Positions 1 to 11,300 of a stretch of DNA of 64,000 nucleotides are shown piece by piece (within the stretch, counting starts at the first letter, position 1; each line of letters starts with the position of its first letter). This stretch comes from Macrolepiota albuminosa (taxonomy: Eukaryota > Basidiomycota > Agaricomycetes > Agaricales > Agaricaceae), in NCBI GenBank assembly GCA_027475525.1, contig JAMWFC010000113.1, forward strand, positions 62,001 to 126,000, in the 5' to 3' direction. The translations under genes and the position numbers were made by a program. Below the pieces are notes generated by a model, which did not search any database, had not been told where the DNA came from, and was given only the letters and a program-made list of their open reading frames with translations.

Positions 1-604
1 ATTAATGTACCACTGGAGACAGACTACGGGAAGCGTCACGATGACAGGCACAGAAGGTACCAAACAACCGAAGTGCATATACCAAAAAAGACGAAGCCGA
101 TAGGAAGGAAACGAGTTGGGTATGGGATAGGTAAACCAAGATACGTCACGTCATACACAGGAAAACAGTCGAGGCACTCACTGATCACTTCCTGATACTA
201 TAAAGAATACACAGATAGCACAACAGACTAGAAGGATATCAAGACACAGCAGCAATACAATGTACGTCTAGCCACTGTCCGACAGGTGTATTATACTGAC
301 AGAGCCACAGTAGATATATCATAACAAAAATGACCTTAGGAGCAGATTACGACACAGAGGCAGCAAGTAAGCAACGTTTACAGACATCTCAACATCAGTA
401 GACTCATCACGCAACCAAGAAACTGCGATTGAGAAAGCCATACGCAAAGGAGAAGAAGAAAACGACGTTATGTTGACCAGCGTCGCAAACGTAAGTAACC
501 AAACCGCACACCGTATGTCGGACTATCAACATACAAGACATAACAGGAACCAAGATGGGCAGAAGCCATTAAGACAAAAGAAGTAAATAAGCCTCACTCA
601 TGGC
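1..604. other. A-rich decayed sequence, no gene seen
   Basis: No open frame of note and no recognised domain. The plus strand is strikingly rich in A and poor in T compared with the block from 1,500 to 1,800. CpG is present here, unlike the repeat block that starts near 2,700. It is probably the upstream part of the decayed coding remnant at about 605-1,330. Confidence 0.4.
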
Positions 605-1330
605 GACTAGTGTACGTCCATGAAGACGGCGATATATCAGACGAGGAGTTGGTTTTCACGGTATACGGAGCCATAAGCGAAAAGGATCTCCTGCCACTGA
701 AAAGAGAAACACGCATGAGGTGCGTTCAATGAGATCCAACAGAACAGAGTCTAATCACATAAAGCAGCGACTACAGACGACTGAAATACATGAAGCAATA
801 CGTGAAGCTGGACGGCCTAGGAACAAAACATTTCGACGATGCAATGATAGGAGCAACGGAGATTAACAAGCACTTCGAACTTGAATTCTCAGAAGGCCGT
901 CTCGAATGCTGGTATAACGCGTTCCTCGGACAGCAAGAAAGATCACTAGACATCGCGAACAGGATATTTACACCGACATGCGATGTAGAGAAGAACGAAC
1001 AACACATTCCCATGGACAGGGAACTAGACCCGTACAATCTCACAGAGAAAATAAGGCAGAAAGGGTTCATGATTACCGAAGACAACGTGGTCCAATTTTC
1101 GAAGATGAAGGTAAATGAAGGGAACAGGACAACGTAAGTACAACACAATAGAGCAACACACAAAACTGAAGGAAACTTAAGATACGAACATTACAAGCCG
1201 GAAAGATTCCGAGTGGGAGACCTCGTTTCTGTCCAGCTATCTTTCCAGATTGTTAACCTGGCGGGTGGGAAACTCAAAATGCTTCTCGTATTGAGATCCA
1301 TGACTCTTATCGAGCACCGGTCTAGCTTCA
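605..1330 (+). pseudogene. Decayed repeat-associated hypothetical protein of basidiomycetes
   Basis: An open stretch (790-1,137) and its flanks read in plus-strand frames as a protein with the patterns ATEINKHFEL, MDRELDPY and, after a plausible intron starting GTAAGT near 1,135, FRVGDLVSVQLSF followed by LKMLLVLRSMTLIE. I recall this pattern (a 'VGD.V..Q.SF' segment, then a 'K..VLRS..L' segment) from many uncharacterised, highly repeated basidiomycete proteins. That recollection is the only basis for the family call, and no function is known to me. In-frame stops (for example near 730) and the lack of a start or a long frame suggest a dead copy. Whether the protein belongs to a transposon is inference. 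Confidence 0.4.
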
Positions 1331-1800
1331 TAAAAGTGAGCGACAAAGCAACACAGTAAACACACTGATAAACACCCCACAGAACGTAGTATCCAACGAA
1401 GGGACCAAGAACAAACTGAAGAGAAAGCTGAGAGACATTTCAGACAAGGGCCAGAACAGAATGGACGTAGACGCATCAGGCAACGGCAACCAATGATTAC
1501 ATCGATCAAAAAGCCTTCAATTGCGACCACGACACTCGGATCTCATTCGCTTTGTCACATTGTCAATAACGGCCTCGTTGATCTTTGCCAATCGCATATA
1601 GTTTCGACTACGATTCACAGACACTTGCTTGGGTCTGACTATATTGTCGTCCTGCTTCCTTCCCTAACGAGTCCACTGGACCCGTATTTTGTTTCTCCCT
1701 CATCCACCGATCCTTCTCGTTTTAGTCGCTTTTATAGTATTCCCGCATCATCACATTACCAAATACACTGCATTTGCCCGCAAATGTAATATCACAAACA
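1331..1800. other. No gene seen
   Basis: Short frames only. The sequence switches from A-rich to T/C-rich around 1,490. Nothing recognised. Confidence 0.4.
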
Positions 1801-1813
1801 AACAACCGCGAAG

Positions 1814-1915
1814 GCTTACATAAACCGCAGCTGGAGCGACGGCTTACATAAACCATAGCTGGAGCAACAGCTTACAGAGCAGCAACTTACATAATGTCAA
1901 CTTACATAACCAGCG
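1814..1915. repeat. Short imperfect tandem repeat
   Basis: About 28-bp units beginning GGCTTACATAAACC and continuing AGCTGGAGC occur twice, followed by shortened copies built on CTTACATAA. The copies differ by a few substitutions. This is a small local repeat with no coding capacity. Confidence 0.6.
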
Positions 1916-2388
1916 GCCAGGAATTTGTTTCTATTTTCTTTTGACGCGACCCCAACTTGTACATATTTTATTCACTTTCGTACTTCTTCACTTTTGTTGT
2001 TCACCAGTTCATTAGTTCAATAATATTTCATTCCTGCTGACAAGTCGATAGCTACCTATCTAGTGTAAGTAGATTATGTTATCGTAATATAACGATTCAT
2101 CTATCGACGATGTAAACGACTGCTGGAGCAAAGAAATAATGAAACATTCTCACATCCGTCAGAAAACATAACAAATTACATACACAATAAAAATATACAA
2201 ACAGGAAACAAATGAAAATAAATCAAGATAAAGGATAGCAAAACAAACAAATAAAAATAAAAAACACATTCGTATATATAATCCATCGACTTGGTGAAAT
2301 AAACACAATAATGCGCTCAACACAAGAAAATTATATATATGTGTATATAAAGAAAACGCAAGGATTTTTCAACATGAGGATGAACATA

Positions 2389-2622
2389 ATAGCCGGTAGA
2401 GATAGCCGAAAGGGAGCAAATATCGAGGACATGGCAGTAATAGCCGGTAGAGATAGCCGAAAGGGAGCAAATATCGAGGACATGGCAGTAATAGCCGGTA
2501 GTAATAGCCGGTAAAGATAGCCGAAAGGGAGCAAATATCGAGGACATGGTAGTAATAGCCGGTAGTAATAGCCGGTAAAGATAGCCGAAAGGGAGCAAAT
2601 ATCGAGGACATAGCCGGTAGAG
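2389..2622. repeat. Minisatellite, 51-bp unit with 13-bp partial units
   Basis: The 51-bp unit starts ATAGCCGGTA, contains AGGGAGCAAATATCGAGG and occurs at 2,389-2,439, 2,440-2,490, 2,504-2,554 and, truncated, from 2,568. Between units 2 and 3 and between units 3 and 4 there is a 13-bp partial copy (2,491-2,503 and 2,555-2,567). The core ATAGCCGGTA is itself reused inside the unit, so replication slippage is the likely origin. All long frames crossing this array in several frames are repeat by-products, not genes. The units are contiguous without unique spacers, so it is not a CRISPR array. Confidence 0.9.
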
Positions 2623-4110
2623 GAAGAGAACGGCAACTGCCGAGATCACGTGAGGGGCACAAATTTCGAGGACAAAATGCGCGCCAAAGCAGGTAGTAAA
2701 ACCTCAGTCTACTAAAGTAGACCTCGGAACTTATTAAATAATTGATTAAAGAAATAATTACTATTGTAATTATTCTGAATCTGATTTATAATACTTTTTC
2801 CATAAATTTAAATAATATTAGCACCTCTCTGAGATGCTGAGACTGAACAAAAGTAAAGTAATATAATAAAGCAAGAACCTCTAGAAGATTCCTGGTTACA
2901 CTTACTTTAACATATTGTTATAGATTCAAGACTACACATATAAACAAGTGTTGACTAGTCAACTACAAAAGCCTATTTCTCTGACTCTAGCCAATATGCA
3001 TGCATATAAATTATAAGCACTATATCTTTCTTGCCAAATTTTCACTTTTATTTTCTCAACTTTGTTGTTGGCACTCTGGGCCTACTATTGTACTATCAAC
3101 ATCTTATAATCTATTTTAGGTACTGTATGAAAGGCATTCTTCTTCTGATGCTCACAGTAGCTAAGTAAATCTCATTTTCCTAGCTATGGACTTTTGTGCT
3201 AATGCACCTTGTAGCCAGTCCAATCAATCTAAGACATGCAAGCACTTTTTCTAGCACTGATTGAAATTATAAAGTCTAAATTTTAGACCATGCTTAAAGA
3301 TTTAAAGGAACTCAACATTAAAATTTGTAACTTTGCCTTTCCAGCATTCTCTTTCTATCTCTTTTTACTTATTGTCAAATTTTTTAACATTTATAGGGCC
3401 ATCTCTGAGTATGAATATAAATTGACTTTGCACTTTTCTATTTGGAGCAAGATATTATACTGCTTTTTGACTCTGGGCTGAGTTTCAAAAGAAATGGCTG
3501 AAGTATGCCTCAATGTAGAAGGAGCACTGAATACTCATATCAAACTATAAAATGAAAGACTATTCTTATTGCTCAGCAGCATGAATACCTCTTTAATAAC
3601 TGTATTCTATATTTCTAGCATTTTAATAAGGTCTAAGCAAAACTCTGCATAGAGAAGGAGCAGTAAAAGCAGGAGAGATTGTGTAGTAAAGAAGCAGGAA
3701 AACTTGTAGAACAGTGTTTGCAAAAGACTCAGAAGAGTGAGAGAAAAAAATTGGAGGAAAGCTTACAGGCACTTAAAACATCATTGGACAGGCAAGAGAG
3801 CCTTGCAAAACACATTGTCAATGCTTTAGTCCTTTTAGTTCATATACTGCTTTTAATTTTAGGCATTTGAGCAGGTAAGAAGCATGAGTGCTAATCTTTG
3901 ATACTCAATCTTGCTGTTTCTGCTTCTATAAGCAATAGTCTTAAATAAATCAAACTCTCAGTCAAAGTTATGAATACTTGTCTGCAAGAGATCCTCCTAC
4001 TGATGCTCTTTAGCCATATCTCCAATACCCTGTCCTACTCTAGGCTTATGATCCTTGACTACAATTTTTGACTATATCCAAATGCAGTGAGCATGATTAC
4101 AGCAAAGAAC
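2623..4110. other. AT-rich, CpG-poor repeat-derived sequence
   Basis: No gene recognised. Frames are short and interrupted, and CpG is almost absent from about 2,730. A small perfect inverted repeat, GTCTAC-TAAA-GTAGAC, lies at 2,707-2,722 near the start of the block. It is probably decayed transposon sequence that can no longer be identified by eye. Confidence 0.5.
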
Positions 4111-4607
4111 TGTCAGAGAACTCCTCATTTCTTCTATTTTTTACTTTTTATTTCTTCACTCTCTTTTCATTCATTTTTTCATTTTTTCTGTTATTCTTTC
4201 ACTTTACTGTTTCTATTCTTTTTAACACTATCTATTAGTACTACTTTTAGCCTTTGAAGTGCTCTGGTTCTTTAGCTATCATTCAGACAAATGTGGGCCC
4301 TTCAACACTGCATACAAACTGCTTATATAAGCCAGAATTTGCCAGAGTTTGATCTTTATTTATGCAATTGTTTGTATAGGCAATTTTTGAGTTTTCAAGG
4401 TTTTGTTGTCCTGTACAGTTGTTTCTCATGCTTCAGAGGCCCCAGAAGCATTAATTCTGGCAGAAAAAATCTCTAGACTTGTTTTCTTTGGATCTTCCTC
4501 TGCCAGATAAGTATTTATTATGATATTGTTAATATATACTCTAATATACTTTAGATCTCCCTCTGCCAGCTGTAACTAAGCCATAGCCTCCAGAGGTCAC
4601 TTTTACA
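4111..4607 (+). mobile_element. Solo LTR of the Ty3/gypsy family seen at 7,673-12,930, opposite orientation
   Basis: It starts TGTCAGAGA and ends near CAGAGGTCACTTTTACA, matching the reverse complement of the two LTRs at 7,673-8,191 and 12,413-12,930 along its length. Shared landmarks are the ACTTGTT stretch near 4,470, the CTCTGCCAG blocks, and the terminal CCTCCAGAGGTCAC. The flanking 5-mers AGAAC (4,106-4,110) and AAGAC (4,608-4,612) are only an imperfect duplication, so the insertion is either old or its ends are slightly misplaced. No internal region is attached, so it is the product of LTR-LTR recombination. Confidence 0.8.
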
Positions 4608-5879
4608 AAGACTGCCCACTTGACTTATATTGAATGATAAGTCTGATTAAAACTTAGTATGTGATTGTAGAAGAAGGAGAATAGCTTGAAGAATCTTACA
4701 AGAACTAGGACATTTGCTCAACTTTAGTCTCCTCATCAAGTAATACTCACTATTTCTTGTACTTTCCCCTTCATTTTCTATTACATTCAATGTTTGTGTC
4801 AGTCTTTAATTATATCTATCATCATTTAAAAGTGATTAGACATCAGAATGTATTATTATTTAATGTACCTCATAAGTTTTGATATGCTAGGTTAAAACTG
4901 AAAGCATTTAGCTTTTTTCACACTTTTAGACTCATTGATATTTTATATTGTTATTAACTATATTTGTATATAAGTATCTTACTACAAATAAGGAGCTTGC
5001 TTTATTCAAATAATTATTCAAGTTAAATGTTTGATTTTGCAAGATCAATAAGAGCATCAAGTCATAAAGCATGTGATCACCACATTTAGAAAGCAATTGA
5101 AGACATAAGCCTAGTAGAGACAACTATCTTAACAATGGCTATTTAGGTATACAAGCTTACTAACAAAAAAAGAAAATTATCCCATAGATTGCTCTCTAGT
5201 TCCTAGCAATTTGACTCTTATTTTTTTATATTAGAATGCAAAAAATTCATCTTGAGTCAAAAAAACATTTTCCAGCTCAAAAAAAGCAAGTCTCCTCATC
5301 TACTAAGTGCAAAGTTTTTATCTGAAATGACATATCATATATTATTGAATATTACTTTAAATCTCCAACACACAGCAATTTACTTTTCTTAGCAATGCTC
5401 CTGATAGTGTTTTTTAAACTCTTATATCTAGAAGAAATAGTTGTTTTTAATGACACCAACCTGCATAATTACAGAAAAATCACAATTTCATCTTCAGTAG
5501 TGATATCCAAAACACATTTTCCTTCTGCCTATCTATACACAAGGCTGATGTCTTTTTTGAAGGCAACTAAGTACTCATCAGAAAGCTGCATTACAGTTGT
5601 AGACAATAGAAGACAACAACTTTACTATCTCAACAATGGATTTTTTTGAGCAAAATCTGATGTTAGATTTGATTTATACATGTCTTAAAATGCATTCATT
5701 CAACTTTTTTAAGGATTTTTTCAGTAGTAAAAATTTTGAGGCAATTTTTTTTGTTAAGTAAAATCTAATAAAAAACTGCTTCAATTGACATTATTGCACT
5801 TTAGAAAATCTTGCAATGAATAGCCTATACAACAGCCTTTCCAGTTAATTTTTTTTGATAGGTACTTATAAAATGTCAG
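4608..5879. other. AT-rich repeat-derived sequence, nothing recognised
   Basis: Strongly AT-rich, nearly free of CpG, short frames only. I see no domain or terminal repeat that would allow an assignment. Confidence 0.4.
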
Positions 5880-6905
5880 GAATAATTAATAAAATGCCAA
5901 ATAACTATTCAAATATCGCATTGCCAGGTCCTTTGCTTTTGCAAAACTGTTTTTGACATATTTTCTGTAACAATATCTGGCCCAGCTCCAATACTATAAC
6001 ATATTAGTCCTGTATAAATAGAAATACAAGAGATATCACACACTATTTTGATATGATTCAATTTACAGTGAAATTTTAAAAGGAAGATACAAAAATGTCC
6101 TGCTTTTTTAATAAGTGTCTCAAGCACAGATTCTTAATTCCAAAAGTCATCTTGCTGGCTTGAAAGATGTGCTATGTAATAGTCTGTGCTATCAGAAAAG
6201 CATATAAATAAGCATTTGGCATGAAGTCCAGTAACATCAAAAACTTGTTTAAGTCTTTTAGCCTCTTTATTGTTAAAAGTTATGTGTTGAAGTTTTTTTC
6301 TGTGCTCAAGACATGAGTTAAATATAGGTATAATAATATCATGTCCAATTTGCTGCTTTTTGTTATCAAATTTATTCATTTCAAAAGCTTTGAGTGCATT
6401 GGAAGGAAGTAATTTATGGGCTGAGAATTAATCAGAGACAAAAAGACTACAATAGCCTGGATGCTCCTGTTTGAATATAGTCATAGCATGCTTGACTTGC
6501 TTTAAAAGCTCAGGAGCATCTCACCATACATTGCCATTTGAACCTGAATAGATAACCTTTCAAGCTTCATCAAGAATATTACTATCAGCATTCAGATAAA
6601 CAAGTCAACTAGTTTTAGATATGATGAACTCTAAAATGTGGATTAAATATCTACAATCTTTCTTCTGAAAAATTATTTATCCTTTTTACAGCCTATAAGT
6701 AATATATTAGTATCAATCTGTCACCAAAATAGATTACTTGCCATGCACTAAATTTATACTCATTTATTATAAAGCATGATTCATTTTGAAAGACTAGGAT
6801 AATCTCCTTTTTGTCACTATAAAAAGATGGTGGCACTCTTTTCATCTCAGGCCCTTTGTATTTTGCCATCAAAGCTTCATACTTCTTTATTGCTGGCAAG
6901 AAAAT
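5880..6905 (-). pseudogene. Relic DDE-type transposase
   Basis: Three broken minus-strand frames (6,899-6,693; 6,379-6,134; 6,127-5,909) read in order as one protein family. The first has KKYEALMAKYKGPEMKR and NESCF, where functional relatives have a D-E-S/C motif. The middle piece has an EMNKSD-like segment (here MNKFDNKKQQ) followed by LKQVFD and an SQQDDF motif. The last has KAGHFCIFLLKFHCKLN, corresponding to the 'FLPKFHCELNPIE' block of many basidiomycete DDE-superfamily transposases. I know this pattern from multicopy basidiomycete proteins; I cannot name a superfamily with certainty. Stops and frameshifts are frequent, and the first catalytic Asp appears changed to Asn. The element is dead. 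No terminal inverted repeats were found. Confidence 0.65.
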
Positions 6906-6910
6906 ATTAT

Positions 6911-7064
6911 AATAATGAGCTCTTATTATAGCTGGCTACAAATAGCATCAATACCAGCACCTCACATTAGCTCACTAGTACTACCAGAATAATGAGCTCT
7001 TATTATAGCTGGCTACAAATAGCATCAATACCAGCACCTCACATTAGCTCACTAGTACTACCAG
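6911..7064. repeat. Perfect tandem duplication of 77 bp
   Basis: 6,911-6,987 is repeated without any difference at 6,988-7,064 (unit starts AATAATGAGCTC, ends GTACTACCAG). Perfect identity is out of keeping with the heavy mutational decay around it. Two other perfect 77-bp duplications occur at 39,648 and 41,542, so an assembly join is the likely cause. Confidence 0.95.
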
Positions 7065-7667
7065 AAGCAGCACACTTTAGCACTTCTAGCACTAATTTTT
7101 GCATATTTCTATAATAATAACTTGTGGCTACAGCTTCCAATTACTCTACAACCACTTTTTATGGCATCACTTATCTTTAGCACCACTGTTGACACCTTGC
7201 TGCACCTTGCCACTTGCATTCTATAGCTATACATTGACATGGACACTTGGCATTAGTCAATTCAAACTAATGCCCTTAGCCAGTGGCAGCACTTACAGAA
7301 TGAAATAATGAAGTATTATGATTGGGGACTTTTTTACTATATAGTTTAATTCATGGCATTTACTTACATTCTTATCAGTTCACTATACTTTGCTAACACT
7401 TAGCCTCTTAGCAATGACTAACTTTCTTTACTATAAATACTTATTTTTTGTTAGGAGCAAATCATCAATTTTGCAGTAGGGATTATATCTCAAAATCTTA
7501 GTCACTATATCCAACAAATTACTTTTTATTGACTATGTTAGTAAGAGAACTTTGCTTTAGTCTTCTCTCTCTTTCTCTGCAATCTCTTAGCACCTTGCAA
7601 CTACAACTTGGCATTTATGCTTAGATCCATTAAGCAATCCTGTCTTTTTATTATTTCATTTTAGATA
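7065..7667. other. AT-rich repeat-derived sequence, nothing recognised
   Basis: CpG-poor sequence between the 77-bp duplication and the target duplication of the Ty3 element. No frame longer than about 70 codons and no recognised domain. Confidence 0.4.
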
Positions 7668-7672
7668 CTAAT

Positions 7673-8191
7673 TATAAGGGCAACCTCTGGAGGCTGTGGC
7701 TCAGTCACACAGCTGGCAGAGCAAAATCCAAAGTGTATTAAAGTATATACTGACAATGTCATAATAACTACTCACCTGGCACAGGGAGATCTAAAGAGAA
7801 CAAGTCTAGAGATTCTCTATGCCAGGTTGAATGCTTCTGGGGCTTCTAAAGCATAGAAAACGACAGTACAGTACAACAAAACCTTAAAAACTCAAAAATT
7901 GCCTAAACAAACAACTGTGCAAATAAAGCAGAAAAACTCCGGACTTTGGAAGTCAGAAAGGCAAACTCTGGCTTATATAAGTGGTCTGGAAGTGGTGCTG
8001 AAGGGCCCATACTTGTCTGAACAATAGCTAAAGAACCAGAGCACCTCAAAGACTGAGAATATTACTAACAAATAGTGTTGAGAGAATAGAAATAGCAAAA
8101 TGAGAGAATGATAGAAGAAGTAAGGAAATGAATGAAGGAGAGTGAAGGAATAGAGAGTGAAAGAAAGAAGAAAAGAGGAGTCTCCTGACAT
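7673..8191 (-). repeat. 3-prime LTR of the Ty3/gypsy element
   Basis: On the plus strand it runs from TATAAGGG to TCTCCTGACA. It aligns from end to end with 12,413-12,930 and with the solo LTR at 15,946-16,466. The target duplication CTAAT directly precedes it. Confidence 0.92.
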
Positions 8192-8194
8192 CAC

Positions 8195-8204
8195 CCCTCC
8201 TCTA
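8195..8204 (-). other. Polypurine tract
   Basis: Read on the minus strand this is AGAGGAGGGG, ending 3 bases before the TGTCAG start of the 3-prime LTR. It is the expected position and composition for the plus-strand DNA primer of reverse transcription. Confidence 0.8.
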
Positions 8205-8339
8205 GAGTGTGGGTGGCATCTTGACATGCTAGATAGAAGTAGTTCTGAATGGCCTGGTCTATCTTAGAAAGAGAATAGAGGCCTCTGATTGCCTACAAAG
8301 CATTGAAATGCTATTAATAGAATTCCCAGACCAAGGCAG

Positions 8340-11300
8340 GGGCATGAACATTCTTTTGTGGCTCCTAGGAGATGTCCTCAATTTTATAGTCCTTCTATTT
8401 GACCTTGAACTGAAGCTTGTTCCTAAAGAGTTGGCTGTTTAGGATCTGCTCCACTTCATACTTCTCTTAGTTGTTTATCAGAACTGGAGATAAGGGTAGC
8501 TGTGGGCATCGACTTGGGATTGGATCCTCTGGTGCAGGAGAGAGCTTCACTACATTGAAGACTAGATGGAGTTGACTCATTCTACTAGGCAGCTTGAGTT
8601 GATAGGCTAGTAGGCCTACTTGCCTTACTATAGGAAAGGGTCCTAGACAACAATGAGAGAGCTTCTGGAAAGGTCAGATAGTAGCAATATTAGAGGCATC
8701 CAGATAGACTCAATCTCCAGGCTTGTACTTGGGGGCCAGAGTTTGTCTATAATCATAGTAGCAGGCCATGTCATCCTTTGCCTTAGCTAAAGCAGCCTTG
8801 GCTTCCTCCTGAACTGCCTTCATCTGATCTATGAACTTGTTGACAGCTTCATTCTCTGAAGGTTGTCCACAAGGCTCAAATCCCATCCAAGAATATCAGC
8901 CAATATTTAGAAGGAAAGAAAATATCTGGGTGGCAGCGTGTACATAGTTGTTGTATTGAAACTGCCTCTGGTAATAAGTTATCCCAGTCACCCTGCCATT
9001 CATTGCAGAAGAGCCAGAGGTACTTTTCTAGCTCTTGGTTGATACACTCAGTCTGGCCATTGAACTGGGGATGATAGGCTGTGGAAGTGTGGAGTTTGAT
9101 ATAAAGGAGGCAATACAGTTCTCTGGTAAATTCTGCCACAAACTGAGGTCCATGATCTGAGATGTAGGCATCTGACAACTCACAGAGTTTTTAGACATGC
9201 TTCCAGTACAAATTAGCAGTGCCCATGGCAGAGCAAGTAGTGTGTGTTGGAATAAAATGGGCATGCTTGCCACAGAGATCTACTACTACTATGATTGCAT
9301 CATATCCATGAGAGTCTGGCAACTTGACAATGAAGTATACTGAGGCCACACTTCAATGCTCAGCTGAAATGGGTAAAGAATGAAGCTGTTTTATAGGAAG
9401 CTGGTAATGGGGCTTAGTCTGAAGGCAGAGGTTACAGGTGAAGGTGTAGGAGCCAATATACTGTGACATCTGAGGCCACCAGTAATTCTGAAAGACCAAC
9501 TCCAGTATCTTCTATCTGCCAGGATAACCTGCAACCCAAGAATTGTGATGCTGCTCCACAATCTGCCTCTGGAGGTCTGGCAGGTTGAGAATATAAATGT
9601 GCCCCTGAAAGGTGAGAAGACCATTCTTCAAAGACCACTTGTCAGTGCAGACAGACTTTACTCTGGTTTTCTCTTGAGTATGCAAGGCTAAGGCAGCCTT
9701 GGCTACCAGATCTTCTTGAGCACCCTTCCAGTCACCTCAGCAAATGATTTAAAGAATGCTCACTTCTTTTTTCTGGCTGACCACACCCTCTAGAGCATGG
9801 ATAGCAAACAGTTCTGGCTTCAGGAGTACAATATTGTCATTGTTACTAGCTCTTGAACCATGGTCTGCTCATTTAGAAGTGTGTCTGGCTTGCTCATGCT
9901 CCATCCAGGTTTGTGATGTAGAAAAAAGTCAAAGTTGGCCAGATACAAGGACTATCAAGCTTGTCAGCAGTTAAATTTCTTGGCCATCCAAAAGTACTCC
10001 AAGTTCTTGTGATCAGTCCACACCTCAAATTTATGCCTAGTACCCTCAAGGAAATGTCACCACTCCTCAAATGACTGAATGATAGCTAGCATCTCCTTGT
10101 CATGGATCTCATAATTTTGCTCCATGGCATTGAGACTCTTGGAGTAGAAAGCCATAGGATGCCACTTACCATCCTCCTTTTACTGTTGAGAGAAGACAGC
10201 TTTAGTAGCAGAATCTGAGCTATCAGCTTCAACATAGAAGAAAAAGTCATCATCTGGGAATAGAAGGACAGGCTTTGAAGTGATGGCCTGTTTGAGGGCA
10301 TCAAAGGCTATTTGTTGCACTACATTCCAGTGCCAAGGAGTGTCCTTAGTGGTGATATCAAAGAGAGGCTGGGCATGGTGTGAAAAATCCTGAATAAACC
10401 TCTGGTAGAAGTTGGTGAAGCCTAGGAAGGCCTGAACCTCCTTTGTTCTTAGGCTCTGGCCACTCTGCCACACTAGCCACCTTGACTGGGTCTATCTTAG
10501 CCATTCCATGAAAGATGGCCAGTCCAAGGTATTTGACCTTAGTCTGCTCAAACTTGCACTTCTTTAGCTTAAAATAGAGCTGGTGTTGGCGAAGACATTC
10601 CAGTATAATGTGTGTAATCCAACAATGCTCCTCTAGAGTCTTGGTATAGATGAGGATATCATCAAGATATACACACACAACACTTTCTGCTATGAGGTCT
10701 TGAAAAATGTTATTCATCATGGTCTGAAAGGTGGCAGGGCTATAAGTGAGGCCAAAGAACATTACCAAAGGTTCAAAGAGTCTACGATTTGTTCAAAATG
10801 CTGCCTTTGACCTCATCACCTTTTTTAATGTGCACATTGTTGTAGCCCTAGCAGACATCCAACTTGATGAAGTAGCGCACACCTTAGAGGCTGTTGACAA
10901 GCTCTGAAATGAGTAGTAAGGGGTAGCAATTCTTCATAGTCATCACATTTAAGACTTAACAGTCCTGAACCCGATGTAGAAATCCATCCTTCTTCTTGAT
11001 AAAGAAGACTAGAGAAGCCATCAGAGATGGATATGACCAGAGTCTAAATTCTCTTGCAAAAAGGCATCAAGCTCATTCTGTTCTCTAGAAGAGAGAGGAT
11101 AGACCTTGTAGCTAGAGAGCTCAGCATTAGGTGTGAGCTTAATAATATGGTCCCACTATTTATGCTCTGGCAGGGAGTCAAATGATGCCTTAGAAAAAAT
11201 ATCCTCAAAGTCTTGCAGATGATGAGGAACTGCATCTCTGAACAACTTAGGAGCAGAGTTAGCAGCAAATGTCTGAGCTAGCCACTGGAAGATAGTTTAG

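Noticed and set aside
2389..2622. Possible CRISPR-like array
   Set aside because: Units are contiguous without unique spacers, and the genome is eukaryotic.
2311..2662. Long frames on both strands through the minisatellite
   Set aside because: They exist because the repeat unit lacks stops in several frames. No start context, introns or domain.
2707..2722. Small perfect hairpin GTCTAC-TAAA-GTAGAC
   Set aside because: Six-base arms are expected by chance in 64 kb, and no gene lies next to it.
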